Part shown: positions 42,474-55,300 of the stretch, piece after piece
Layout: each line of letters opens with the position of its first letter
Numbering within the stretch: the stretch's first letter is position 1
Source of the DNA: Mantis religiosa
Lineage: Eukaryota; Arthropoda; Insecta; Mantodea; Mantidae
Reading direction: 5' to 3'
Assembly (NCBI GenBank): GCA_030765055.1
Contig: CM060955.1
Coordinates: 102,102,201-102,166,200, forward strand
Length of the DNA: 64,000 nucleotides
The notes under the pieces: model-generated
What the model saw: only the letters and a program-made list of their open reading frames with translations
Database searches by the model: none
What the model was told of the DNA's origin: nothing
Translations under genes and position numbers: made by a program

Positions 42474-43569
42474 GGGATATATTGTTTCGCAACTTGAAAA
42501 TTATCTAGGGGAGCAATACGTCATTACTGCAAGATATAATACGGTGACGTGGAAATGGTGGATACCATTTGCCTATGGGAGAAACTGGGTAAATGTGTGC
42601 AAGGATTGCATCGGAGAATATAGCTGCAAAGCCCATCTTGGTTAAACAGTAAATAATGTAGTGCGGTGCAATTATTTTTCCTGTATCCATACCAACTCTT
42701 CCCTCACCAGATGTTTCCGGACTCAGATGTAACTGAACTGAATTCTTACTCCTGTGATTCTTGTTCAGTTGATTGTTTATAAGGATTTGGCTCACCTTCC
42801 TCACATTATAAAGCATGAGGCTTGGGCTGAAGCACAACGAAGGCTTGTAGACCATAACCTGTTGCAGTGATATCAAGGTTTACGCGATTCAGGAAACAGC
42901 TGGGTACAAGTGGCCCCCACACACGTCGAGCTAATGCGTCATCAGGCGTCACTTGCCTCTTTATCTGCAGCTTAGCTGCGTTCACAGGTGAAAACCGTTT
43001 CTAAAGTACGTGTACCATAATAAATATTTTCCCTCAGAATTATATTATGCCATATGCCTACGACAAGAGGGCTGGAGGAGTATGAAGGGCAGAGGAGCTT
43101 GAACTGTGGATCTGCTCCAGTAGTGGATCTGTTTACCAGGAAATGAGTGAATGAGAGTGCATATGAGTCACCCATGCTGCCAGATCTCTTGTTTGTTGCA
43201 ACGAAAGTAATGGGTGAGCTATGTGACAACACTTTCAAACGAGTCTTGGCGAGCATACACCCTGAGGAGACAACAAAAGTGATTACGCTGCACATTCCTC
43301 CAGCTTTGCCTTCTTGTCCTGAACAATCAGTAGAGCTGCAGGTATTTTGTGTTAAGAAAACAGAGCTTGTTACTGTGTCAGCAATAAGTAGAAAATTACT
43401 TTACGTAGTTCTCAAACTGTGAAGCATTACAATTACATACCAACATGCTTCTTAAAAGGAGACAGATTGCCTTCTAATGTCAGATGACTACACAGTAATA
43501 ATAAGAGTGCATTTGATATGAAGTTGTAATGGATAAATATTGATAGAAAAGTAATGCAGTAGGAAAGGG
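42474..43569. other. No gene seen
   Basis: Open frames at 42505-42876 (minus), 42972-43295 (minus) and 43147-43422 (plus) overlap on opposite strands and show no domain. The region is a little GC-richer than average, so a decayed repeat is possible. Confidence 0.45.
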
Positions 43570-43917
43570 AGAGACAGACTGAAAAGTTCAATGCCATAGC
43601 CGGGATTTGAACCACGGATCTTCTGGTTTCCGTCCACCCGCTCTAAACCATTGAGCTACTATGGCCAACGTGCCAACATGACATTAAATTCTTCAACTGA
43701 CTCGTGTTTTTCCCGGTAAACCTCTAGAAGTTCTCATAAACACATGAGACATCTACCTTGATGGCAACTTACTATGCTGTAAGTACTTTAGGGCCCGGGC
43801 TTTATAGTTCGGACCACTATTAGGTACAATTAATGGAAATTAATTGTTCTTTCACACTAGCCGTGTGTAGGACGCACTATTAAACGGTAGAGACAACCTG
43901 AAACTGTTTTACCCGGT
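43570..43917 (-). repeat. SINE-A unit, minus orientation, nearly complete
   Basis: The complement starts in a SINE-A tail (CCTACACACGGCTAGTGTGA), continues through the spacer (AGTGGTCCGAACTATAAAGC) and a tRNA-like head with A-box TAGCTCAATGGT (43647-43658) and B-box GGTTCAAATCCC (43602-43613), and ends in the next tail. In this copy the acceptor arms GCCATAG and CTATGGC pair perfectly and the D-stem GCTC/GAGC pairs, but the T-stem and anticodon stem do not, so it is a SINE head, not a tRNA gene. Confidence 0.85.
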
Positions 43918-44125
43918 TTACCGGGAAAAACCCGAGTCAGTTGGAGAATGCAATGTCATGTTGGCACTTTGGCTATAGCAGCTCAATGGTTTAGAGCTGC
44001 TGCACGGAAACCAGAAGATCCGTTGCTTAAATCTTGGCTATGGCATTGAATTTTTCAGTCTGGCTCTACCCTTTCATAGTGCATCCTATACACGGCTAGG
44101 ATGAAAGAACAATTAATTTCCAGTA
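43918..44125 (+). repeat. SINE-A copy, plus orientation
   Basis: Starts inside the spacer (GGTTTACCGGGAAAAACCCG), then head with A-box CAGCTCAATGGT at 43979-43990 and a damaged B-box, tail GAATTTTTCAGTCTGGCTCT, end AGAACAATTAATTTCC. About 165 bp are an inverted match to 43570-43745. Confidence 0.85.
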
Positions 44126-45758
44126 ATACAGTGGCTTTCGAATTCTGTTATCCTTGAAGTAAAGATTATTAGCCATTTGGAATTCAAAATAAGGAAAAGA
44201 AGATTTGCTTGGAAAGTTTATAAATAAATAATAAAATGGTCTGGCGATTTTTTTTACAAAATTATGCTTGCCTTTCCGTCCTGGTATTTCAATTCATAAT
44301 GTCTTCGTATGTTATATTTTTGGCACAACATACTGATAGTCGAAGTAGAATATCATTTGTTTTTCCCATACCAGTTTCTTACACCAACCCACGTATACAG
44401 TTTTCGACGCAAACATTATTTTCTGTATCTTAACCAGAACGTGCAATAAACTGGTTTTCAAGTGTTGGCCGGTTATGCACTGAGCACGGTTGAGTTGCAT
44501 GTTGAGATGCATGTCCAGTGAGAACAATAATTGACAACACTGGTCTACTAAAATGACTTCCTTTTTGCCAGGCATTTCTTTATTTTTATCGTAGATATTT
44601 TCAGCGCCTATCACGGGACTGAGCTATCAACAAGAACGTATATCACGCGGCTTTATGAGAAAAGCATAATGATTTGCAGACAAAAGCGTTATTAATTTAC
44701 GCATTTGTATAAACCATAATCGATTCTTCCATTACTGTTAAGATCCTGGATTACACCACTCCTACCTTTCTTGCATTCCTGGAAAAATGACGGAAATTAC
44801 GCCCATCGTAAAATCCATTTTTGTATGTGGCTCCACATTGTATTTACTAACGAAGCTTTTAATTTGAAAGAGCAAACAAAGTCCCTTTTAGACGGTTATG
44901 CGTCAAATATATATACGTACATAATGGAAACTGAGTGAATATTCGAGAAAAATGAAAAGGGTTAACATTTACCAGAAAAGTGGTCACGTATATTTTTAAA
45001 TTCTATGTGTACAATTGTACGTTCGTCAGGGAAGAAATGAAGATTTATTATACAAACTGGAATTTAAAATAAACAGTGGGTAAACTTCTACATTAGTATT
45101 GTATGGACCATATTGTTTCTGTGTATAATTTTACAAACAGCCTATAAAGAACGTGTAAGATTTAGAGTATTTACGAATCAAATCTTTCACCTATGGCTTA
45201 GCCGGCGTTATTTGAAGAAATTTTCGTAACCTTTTTTTAATTTTTCATTTCTACAATCCATTAAACTTCATAGTGAGATAAGGGACATATCAACAAACAA
45301 GTAATGTCCCAGATGTAGGTTTTATTAGTACGTTTTTCTATTAAACTACTTATGTTTCCTCTTAAATCCATACATTAGAGCTCTAGGGAATACCAAATAG
45401 CACTGGTTAAAGAAATATTTTCTGTCTATGCCGGGAATAAAACTCGCTGACTTTGAATTGAGTAGCTGTAAGGTTGACCATTACATGAAACTTTGTTTAT
45501 TTGTTGAATAAAGAATGAACAAGAAGTTCTACTAGATAACTAATGTTAGGGCCATCTGAAGTGCACTTATATTACATTTTACACATGCGTGAGCTAACTG
45601 GGGAATTGATATCCATAAGGTTCCTTTGGTTCTTCTTAATTTCTGTTTAACTTGCCTGTAGGTGGCGTAAATGTTCTGAAGCGAAAAGGATAATGGCGCA
45701 CATTTACATGTTGACGCCACAGTTGGAAACAAATAATGTTTAGCTCAGGGTAAAGCAA
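44126..45758. other. No gene seen
   Basis: AT-rich. Open frames at 44236-44433 and 44312-44614 overlap on opposite strands without a domain. Confidence 0.5.
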
Positions 45759-46384
45759 TAAGGTTTATCTCAGGGTATGCGTGAATATGTATCAGAAGGA
45801 TGGTTCTAATGACACTGTAATGTCCGTTTCAAACTGGTTTAATGACTGCTTCTTTTATTATTACATTAAACTTGAAGTTGCCGACCAAGGGTTACCAATA
45901 TCACTGTTTAGAGTTACTATATGTGAAATGTTTATTACTCGATAAAACTTAATTCGTTCTTCACGTCCATATGAACCGACAAATATGTTCTCTCATCGCT
46001 TATAGTCTGCCCTCGACCAAGACAGAAGAGAAAAGCTGCCCTAATAGGCTTCACGCCACCAACTGAATATTCTCCACAGCTGCGCGTGGGTATGTGTAGC
46101 TTTCACTTTCTCGAAGCTCTTTATTAAACCAAAGATACCCTTTGTGACTATTTTGTAATGCCATTATGAAGGGTCCGAAGAATACCCTATTCAAACAAAG
46201 TCAAGTGCTACCCTTTAGAAGTCTGCTAAGGACACTGTTTCTTACGTTTCTTTTGTTAAAACAACTATTCACCCCAACTGCTATTCGACTCAACTGCCCC
46301 TGCACGTGTTGCAACAAAGAACCAACATTCCCTTGAAATCCATCATGATTCTTTACTTATTTCAATCCTTTAATTTCGGTATCA
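45759..46384. repeat. LTR-like repeat, copy 2
   Basis: Homologous to 32028-32567 in the same orientation, with shared blocks spread over the full length. The start is TAAGG where copy 1 has TGAGG, and the end is the same GGTATCA. No internal retroelement sequence flanks it, so it would be a solo copy. Confidence 0.6.
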
Positions 46385-49139
46385 ATTCTTGGGACATGCA
46401 TGTTTTATTTTATATTGAAACCCTCTTATATTCTTTAGTATGTTAACTGTGATTCCCTAGTTATGAAACTTAGGAAACTTAAGTGAACCGCAATACATAG
46501 GAAAAAATATATAATTTAATCAGAGAAGTAGCTTAACACTAATTTAACTAAACTGATTAGAACTAGTTTTGGTTAAATAATGTCAGTGGAAATTGTTCAT
46601 TTTATCCTCCAAAGGTTTCAGTAACGATGTGCTTAAAACATGATATTGATACATTTTCATGAAAAATAAGCATTATGAGAATAACACGTGACGATATTTT
46701 CCTTCTGAAGGAGTGTTGGAAATCTGCTAAACCGCAAGAAAAAGACAAATGTTTACTGCAAAAATATAAATCTACTTAAATCATAATATATGTGAGGCAT
46801 ATTTTTCATCGTGTGAACAATTTAGTACATCTTACTTGTTGTTGTGAATATTAAATAACTATAAATTTTAACCCTTTCCTGCTCATTGTAACATTTGGCT
46901 TCGTTTTGTATACTTGTCGCTAGAAATTGGGTAAATACAGCTTCCGATGATGCTCTGTATTTATTGGTACATACATCTGTGGTTTCTTTAAATGCAATGA
47001 TAGTATCCAGATTAAAACGAAAAAAAAATACAAACATATAATTATTATTTTGCTATATTCAAAAACTCTATTCTACCACAATGCTCTTGAAGTCTCATAA
47101 GCATTAACGGAGACCATCACCGTTTGCATGACGTAAAATCATCAATATTTTATCAGTGGTGTAATAGCACAGCAGTGATGATTCGAGTCTACCTAGTGCA
47201 CAATATGGAAATTCGATAATCGTTTTAAGTTAACTGAGCCAAGTACTAAGAAATCAGGTAGTATAATTCTCTACAAGCAAAGGATACATTATATGCCCCT
47301 TGGTTTCAAAATATATTTTAACGGAAAATAAATGAAGATAGAAGGGGAAGAACCTATTAGTTCCTATTTTATTTTGCTCCTGGACGCCCTAAGGGAATAT
47401 AATTTCAACGCCGTCATCCTATAGCTGTTCTGCTCTCTAAAACTTGAAATATCTCTTTAGCGTGCTGTATTGCTGTTTGGCTATAGGAACATATGTGTAG
47501 AGAGCACTTATATAGATTAACAAGAGCTTGATGGAGATTTTGCAAGATAAGTTTATGGTAAAATGCTTAGAGGAGTCACGTAAGTGCGGGTGTTTCGTGA
47601 AGTGATTTCGAGGAGGAATAGGTAGAAGGTGGTCTCTCCTGAAGCAGTTGGTTTTATCTATATATAATCTAATTGAAGTTACAATCATAATTAATTTACA
47701 ATAAAGGATAGACGATATTGTGACAAATACTAGGCGAAGTTCACCGTAACTCACTACTTTAGTCACTAAAATACCTAGAGCTGTGTCGCTACCAACCAAT
47801 TTCTACATATTCACAGAGTAAGAACGTCAGTCCAATGTTCTTTTATGTCTCTGTTTCAAGCATCAATCTGCGCTGCTGGTAATTTCTCCGACAAGCACAC
47901 AACGTTTCCATTTTCCACTGATCTTTTATCCCACAACTACTCCGATATTCACTGGTGTACTGCTCCTCTGCTCTGTACACATTATCTTAAGACTGATAAT
48001 CACTAAGAGGCTGAGCTCTGCACAAACAGACCTAAAACTTTGGATGGTAATGCACTATTCTGAACTCGTGAGTTCTCTGCTCTAAACTGAAGTGCCAATA
48101 ACTCTCGAGACTACGTTTTGCACCGGCTTTTCTAACATGCGGTAGCGGTGACAAGATTGGAGAGGTAGAAGGCTCTAAATTTCTGTGGCGCGAAAGATTT
48201 GGAGGAAATCCCTTATGGTGAAAATGAAGATCGTTTTTCCAAATTCGTGAGTGTTACTTGTTTTACTTCTCTTGCCTGCAAAACAAATTTGGTGGAATAG
48301 TACGATTCACACTTAATTTTCCACGGTAGGCACCAACCGTCACCGTGACAGTATAGAATTTCCATGGAATTACAGAATGTGTAAGAAATCTTAACGTTAA
48401 TCTCTATAGACGAGAAAGCTTCTTGTTACTTGAACAAACATTCCCGGGAACATCACATTAACTTTTACAGCAGATAGGTTTGTGTTTCTCAACGAATACC
48501 ACTAGACGAGTTAGTGAGCGAATTGTACACAAATGTAATGGAAAATTGTACCTCAGCTTCTCTGCCAGTCTACCACTCAAACGAATGGCTAACTGAAAGT
48601 GCATCTCTGCGCCATTCTAAAGGTTAACATACATCTTTTTCAAGCCACTTAGGTATTATTAACCTCACGTGGCTCTCACTGCACCAATGAGTACGCAACT
48701 TCAACCAATGAAGCTCAGAAAGTAACCCTTCTGGCCCTCATTCGGGAGTTGTGGGTCAATTCCCATGCTCGGCCTTCCTGGGGCTTCTCCGTCAAAAGAG
48801 ATTACTAACAGGCTGCATTGCAAGATTTACCCCCTCAATTTAAATTTATTTATCACTTCACGTCATACTTCATCAGCTTGGTTTTTATGGGTAGACGCAG
48901 ATGTCTCGAGAAATACATAGTGTGGAAAAAATATGCCCTCTGTAATCTTTCGGGAACTGGTGGTGCGGTTTCTGGCATCCCAGAGTTGTGAATTTTATTA
49001 GGAGCCACCGGGAACTTCAATCTGGAATTTTTTTCTGTACGAAATATATATCTATATCTGTATATGCATATACATATCTTTTCTGTTTATGTTTATCGTT
49101 TTCTTTTTCCATTTGATTACAGTTCTGTTTTTTGTGCGT
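46385..49139. other. No gene seen
   Basis: A minus-strand frame at 47437-47799 has no recognised domain. The stretch 47850-48400 is pyrimidine-rich and could belong to a retroelement, but I could not identify one. Confidence 0.45.
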
Positions 49140-49335
49140 TTACACATAAACACAAGAGTCCATGCCCAAGGCGGCACACGAACCCGAGACCCTCTACGTG
49201 ATAGACGCTAGAGGTATACACATAAGCAACCAAGGCTACGAGGCACCCCACCCTCTATTCTATGGCGCCCTCAACTCTCCTCCCAACCGGGGCCACCAAG
49301 TCGAGATACCGTGTCCTCCTCCATACACAAAAATA
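49140..49335 (-). repeat. SINE-E, tRNA-derived
   Basis: The complement reads GGTGCCTCGTAGCCTTGGTT (A-box side), then CACGTAGAGGGTCTCGGGTT followed by CGTGTGCC (B-box). It is the only copy of this family that I saw in the window. Confidence 0.55.
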
Positions 49336-51021
49336 TAAACATTTAATTCCAGATAACTACTGAAAGGCTTCCGTGAGGGTAAGCAAGGCGCATAGTAGCC
49401 TTAGAAGCAGAAGTGTCAATGGTGGGATTTTATAGAACTTGAATATGGAAGTAATCAGACAAAATATTAGCTCCTGTTGAGGACGTTTGTCCTTGAACGC
49501 TGCTAAATGATCAACCAATCGGAGTCCTGCAATGTCGTATTGCATTCCCCGTGTGGTGTGTGATGAGGGTCAAACTAATCAATCTCTAATAAATACTACT
49601 CGCGCTAAGACAAAAATGCAGACTTTGGAAAAACTGATCCATGAGGAAGGAGATTGTAATATATTTAACATAACCGTAAAAGCCCGTATTTCAGCTCAAA
49701 TAGTTTTCCTAATACAAAGAAATAAAGTAGATGCCATTATATTATAACAACGAATTGTAGCATAAGTACTGTATTGAACACCAGTATTGGTTGACATGTT
49801 TGCTGAAGGTATATTTGAAATTACTCAGAACAGAAACGTAAACATTTGACATGACGTGGTAAAAGAAATATGTACTTTGAATAAGCCAAGGTGTTTGTTG
49901 AATTTGATGAGAGGAAACAATACACTTCTTGCTAGTCTTGCAGAACGTGTCTCGTCACATCGTATCTTTGTTTATGAATAGTTCGTAATCTCTATTTATT
50001 ATAGAGAGTTCAAAGCAGCATTATTCAGTTACTCTTCCATGAAAAAGTGTATGAGGTGGATCAATGAGACGCCATCCACCCACTACCCCCTCTTTACTAC
50101 TGCTGGAACAATCCATTTGAGATAATGTGGGCTCAAATTTTGTTGCAAAGAGAAATTATACTTTTAAACTGATTGACGAACGAAATATTCACGAAAAAAT
50201 TGACAAACACAACAAGACTGGGAAAACTGATGGGAGACTTTGGAACTTATCATCATAAATTTGCAGTAGTCAGACGTTGAAGACAATGACAATGACGAAT
50301 TATCTCTTAATGTAAGTAACATTCACAGCTATACGGTTGCACCGCTGGTATTTTCGTTGGATTCGAAAAATAAGTAATTCATAAACTATAATTAACTTTT
50401 AACTAAATATTTAAAATGTTTCCGTAATATACAAATATTCATGTTGCAATTGTGATTTCAACAACTGCATTATTATATAACTTTGGAAAATTCAGTTTGC
50501 ATTTCCTTACGTCTAGCTCCACGAACACTCGCAAGTGTGCGAGAGAGAGGGACATATAAAAGGAGTGGGGATAACGAGATGGCAACGGTGAAGGCTCTAA
50601 CGCATCTGATTGGTTACAGGCGAGAACTTTTTCCATTTGAAACACACAATAGCGTAATATTAAAGAAATGGTTTATGTTGCACCAAATTACAATATAAAG
50701 ATTATATAAGGATTGAGAATTCCGGCATCACTTGTCACATTAAGATATTTATTTTCCACTAAACTATCTCACTACACTGTGACCTAATTGAAGCAACTCA
50801 TTAACAAATGGTGCAACAAGATATGTAGTGATTTAATAATAGAACTTTTGCTCAGTTCCTTTTGACACTTTCACGCCAACACTTGTTCACTGCTCCTTTG
50901 AAATCTTTGAAACCTAACTGTACAGAAGACGTTTTCAAACACTTTCACTGCATTGAATGGAAGTGGGGAACACAAGGCCATACCGGTATCAGTAAGTGTT
51001 GGTACTAAACCAGCTAATTTA
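49336..51021. other. No gene seen
   Basis: AT-rich unassigned sequence up to the M3 mariner. Confidence 0.5.
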
Positions 51022-52333
51022 AGGGAGCTGTTCAATAAAGAATGATCATATTTTTTACGGTCATAATCTTTCCCACTAAAATTCAATATCTTTAATGTTC
51101 TGTTAGCTTAAAGTAAAAGGAACATACCGCAGTGGTTTCATTGTTAGAACTCCTAGTTCCCACCTGTGAGAATTAGGCAAGTTCAGACATGTTCAATTTC
51201 GCCTACCGCTACAATGGAGGTAACACACGAGGAATAATTTGCGGCTTTGAAATTCTGCTTTCGTCTCAACAAATCTTCAATTGAGGCCTATACAATGTTA
51301 CAGGTACCTATGAAGAGTCTCTTATTTCCTACAGCACAGCTCGAAGGTGCTTTAAAATGTTTAAAGAGGGGAGACAATCAATTTCAAAGGTACGTGGACC
51401 CGGTGCTCCAGTTACTGCTCTTACGGAACAAAACATCAACACTGCTGCTGCCATTGTGAGAGAGGATCGACGAGTTATCTTAAGAACATTTTCTGAAATA
51501 TTGAACTTTTCATTGGGTGCCACCCACACGTTGGTGACAGAAAAATACACATAAGTCGTGTTTGTGCGCGATGGGTTCCAAGACTGTTGATTCCGGAACA
51601 AAAGGACATTCGCGTAAAGGTCTGCATGCAGTGAAAGTTGATCTTAGAGGAAGATGCAGAGTTTCTTTCAAACGTAGTCACTGCTGATGAAACCTGGCTA
51701 CATCATTTTGATCCTCAGAGCAAACAGAAATGTGCAGTGTGGAAATCTCCATCATCACCAACCCCCAAAAAGGCAAAAGTGGTTGCTTTTGCTGGGAAAG
51801 TTATGGTCATCTCATTCTTTGATATTCATGGAATGGTTTATCAGCATGTTGTACCTGCACACACATCAGTAACTGGACAATACAGGGATGTCCAGAAAAC
51901 ATTCCAAGTCATATCAGGCGCAAAAGACCACATTTCCATGAAAAAGGCTGGATGCTGCACCACGGTAATGCGCGGCTGGCAATTGCCAATGTCATTGCTG
52001 AATATATTGTAAACTTCAACGTGAAATACATCCCTCACCCTCCCTATAGTCCGGATTTAGTCCCATTTGACTCTTTTCTATTCCCTAACTTGAAGAAACC
52101 CTTCGTGGGAGGCATTATACATAATCAGAAGCAGTGGTGAAGGCTGCGGAGGAGATTTTGAAGTATCTCTCAAAAATGGTTTGCAGCGGGTCTTTGAAGA
52201 CTGACAGAAACGCTAGAACAAGTGAATTGCATTCAGAGGAGACTATTCTGAGAAATAGCATTAAAATTATGAGGGTGATTAAAGGTACGGTGTCAAAAAA
52301 AAAATGTGATCATTCTTTAATGAACAGCCCCCG
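51022..52333 (+). mobile_element. mariner family M3, full-length copy
   Basis: A 1312-bp element, the normal mariner length. Its terminal repeats pair over about 35 bp with four mismatches (51022-51057 and 52298-52333; GCTGTTCA and AAAGAATGATCA are shared) and TA stands at both edges (51020-51021 and 52334-52335). Confidence 0.92.
51218..52320 (+). pseudogene. M3 mariner transposase (DD34D), inactivated
   Basis: The N-terminus MEVTHEE is followed by a TAA near 51234, then AALKFCFRLNKSSIEAYTML, RFKEG-type sequence, GAPVTALTEQNINTAAAIV (51390), RWVPRLLIPEQKDIRVK-like (about 51570), EEDAEFLSNVVTADETWLHH (first aspartate 51686-51688), SPTPKKAKVV, HVVPAHTSVTGQY, then after a frameshift MLHHGNARL (51952) where the second catalytic aspartate codon is GGT (51964-51966), and PPYSPDLVPFDSFLFPNLKK with the third aspartate. 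Exactly 34 residues separate the second and third positions. The stop, frameshifts and D-to-G change make it dead, but it is the best preserved transposase here. Confidence 0.9.
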
Positions 52334-52335
52334 TA

Positions 52336-55300
52336 CTTTGAATTGACTCCTGCAAATATGTACTATCCATATACATCAAACGGTGCTGTTATTGCGCGTG
52401 CGCAGTGTTTAGGTAAACAGCTACTCTAACTTACTGGGTTTACCATTTCGGAAACATCAAATTTGAATATGAGAGATTTAATTTACAGTTTACCACCATG
52501 AATGCGCAAATAACCATACAACGAATTTTAAAACCGTCACTAAAACGATATTATAAGTAGTTAAATCCCTTACAGTTTTGGAATTGAGATGTGAACATTT
52601 TTTGAAAGTGAGGCTTGTTATGGAGACCATATATCCCTCCTTGCTCTCCTTGACAGGATTTTCGCAGCATCACTCCAAGTAAGTTAAGCCACAAACCAAA
52701 GGTTCCTTAGGAGAATCAACAGCAAACACCTTGCTCTTAAAGGGTAGTCAACCATTCTCTTTTCAGAGCCACAAGTGTCACGCTAAAGAGCTCACAGCAG
52801 CACTGCCAAGAAACACTCTTACCCATACGTCACAGATCACTTCACAAGCGATATAATAGTTTACGTCAATGCCAGCATCGATAACTAATGTTTAAAGAAA
52901 ATCTCTAACTTGTAGCTTATTGTCATTTGGCGCTGACATTATTTCATAATAAGTTTAATGCTCTGCCTTTTTATTTGGTTTTCAGATATGATTAATAATA
53001 TTTATAATATAATTGAAGAGTTGGATTTGCTCAATTACTTTTATATAGTAAATAGCATAACAAATACTTAATTTGTACATTCTGTTTCCATTTTGCTAAT
53101 TTGTTCATTGTTTAAACTGTCTTTTGAAATATTTCTTCTGAATAACATATAATAATGGCCATATCATCGGCTAATATTGTGACGTTAATATTTGGATACA
53201 TTTTTGAAAAAGACAAAATTGGTAAAAAAATTATACTTGGAAGATGGAATAATATCGGTACACGCTACATCCGGTCGCGTAGGTTACAAGTGATGCTGGG
53301 CTGTTAGGCGGAGGTGGAAAGCCCTGCTGACAGAACTGCCGAAGCAGTGAGTCAGTCGCTGCTTCGGCAGAGTTTACAAATTTGAACCCCCGGGTTTTGG
53401 CCCAGGCAAGAGAAGTCTTGCACGTTCTACCAGAATCTGCGTCGCCCGAATCTCTGACGGTCACGTCTATAATCTAAAACAATGAACATCATAACCTTAG
53501 ACCAGGTAAAAGCCACAGTTGCCCTCGTATAAATAATTTCTCTTGGTTGTGGGTAGCTTCTCTAGTAGTTATAGTTCTTGTAGATTCTAGAATAAACACT
53601 AACCAGAAATACATGACAAATTTTAAATTAAGCCAAACCTGCCTGCTGACCCAGACCTTGGTAGCAACATATCCTTCCTGTGCTTCCCCCCTTCAAGTGA
53701 CGTTCAATGAGAAAGTGTAATTTACCTGCAAGTTGGCGCATCCGTGAACGTTACATCTCTAATATTGTATTTTTAAAAAAATGTATCAAAATATTAACGG
53801 CACAATATTAAATTAGTGTACAGCTGAAATGGTGGACTTCTGTAACATATTTCACGTTCTGAATACTAGAAAAGTTTAAACTTCTCCTCGAAGAAATAAC
53901 AAAGAATGTAATAATTGAACTACCTAAACATAAATAATTTATAAAGTGAACCCTAAATCCAAAACTATATTTGATATGAAGAGCAAACTCGTTACATCTT
54001 ATGAACCTTCAAAGCATGTACTAGAAATCCAGAAGTATGTATCATGCGGTGACATTTAGAGTGGTATACATACCTCACGTTACCTCATCTTGCTGTGTTC
54101 CCCGTTTCAGTTTTAGTTAATCCCTCGTTTACCCCAGGCAAATGCTGGGGTAGCTCTTATCAACCATGTTTCCACATACAATCACCTTCTTTCTTATATT
54201 TCGTAAGTGATTGTAGAGTTCTTTTGTATGGAGGTGAGAATAAACGGTGAGGATGCCTGCTCACCAAGTCATTTGTCATCCTCTCTAATAGGCAGTTTCA
54301 GCAGTGAGTTGGAGCTTTGAGCCAGTAATATTAAGAACCTTCGCGTGTCCCTGTGGGCTGTGTGACTGCTACCTGTAGTCTACTGTGGCTCCTTCCTCCT
54401 GGCAGGTAATAGCCACAATATGTCTATGCAGCTGTGTCCATATGTGGTACAACCTATATCTATAAAAGTTGTACAATAAGAAAACTAAATGTTAAAATAT
54501 GAATCAGCTTTCAAAATTTCACGCACTACTTATATCCATAGAAGTTATAATTAAATTTAATCTGCGTTATTTTGCTTTATTCTCATGAACAATTTTCAGT
54601 TCAGTATCTAGTTCCATTAAAACGTTTTCAATACTTAGTATTCCAGTGGGAAATTTAGCAATACCGAAACCTAAAATGGGATTTATGACATATAAATACA
54701 TATTTATTTAGTTAAGGCGACTGATAAAAATGTTACAATTTTTCATAGCAAAATGGTATGTTAATAAGTAGAGTAAGCACCGAATCATATCAAAACTTTC
54801 CATATAGTAAGTTCTCAAAAATTCATGAAAATCCTAATACAAATATAGCATTTTTAGAAAAGTCTCCTAAGCTAAATATCATACCTGACAAAAAATTCCC
54901 CTCTTCCAAAGAAAACCATATAAAGGATTTTCAAGAAAACATCTAATTATAAACTGAAATTTTAGTGGAAAAAGTGTCGTTGTATTCGATTTTCACAAAA
55001 ATAACACATTTTTTATTAAACAGCTACATTCTTAAGCTATTTCCACGAAAAATAACATGTACGTCTTAAATTTTCTGCAGTTAGGCTGTATAGTTTAAAT
55101 TTATTTTGTATAACCTTAAGTGTAATTGATGGAAAAAAGTTTTTTCCTACAAAATAATAAATAAGTAATGGCTTAGGTAGGCAAAATATCTAAATACTGC
55201 TTTTTATTTACTTCTTTAGAGTTTTTTATTTAGAATTCCATCTCACTTACAGGCAGTTTTAAATGCCATGGAGGTATTTCTAACAGTTTTTTGAAAAGAA

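Noticed and set aside
42505..43422. Three overlapping frames that might be a host gene
   Set aside because: They lie on opposite strands, share no splice-consistent structure, and show no domain.
47437..47799. 120-codon frame (minus)
   Set aside because: No motif, and a composition like the surrounding AT-rich noncoding DNA.
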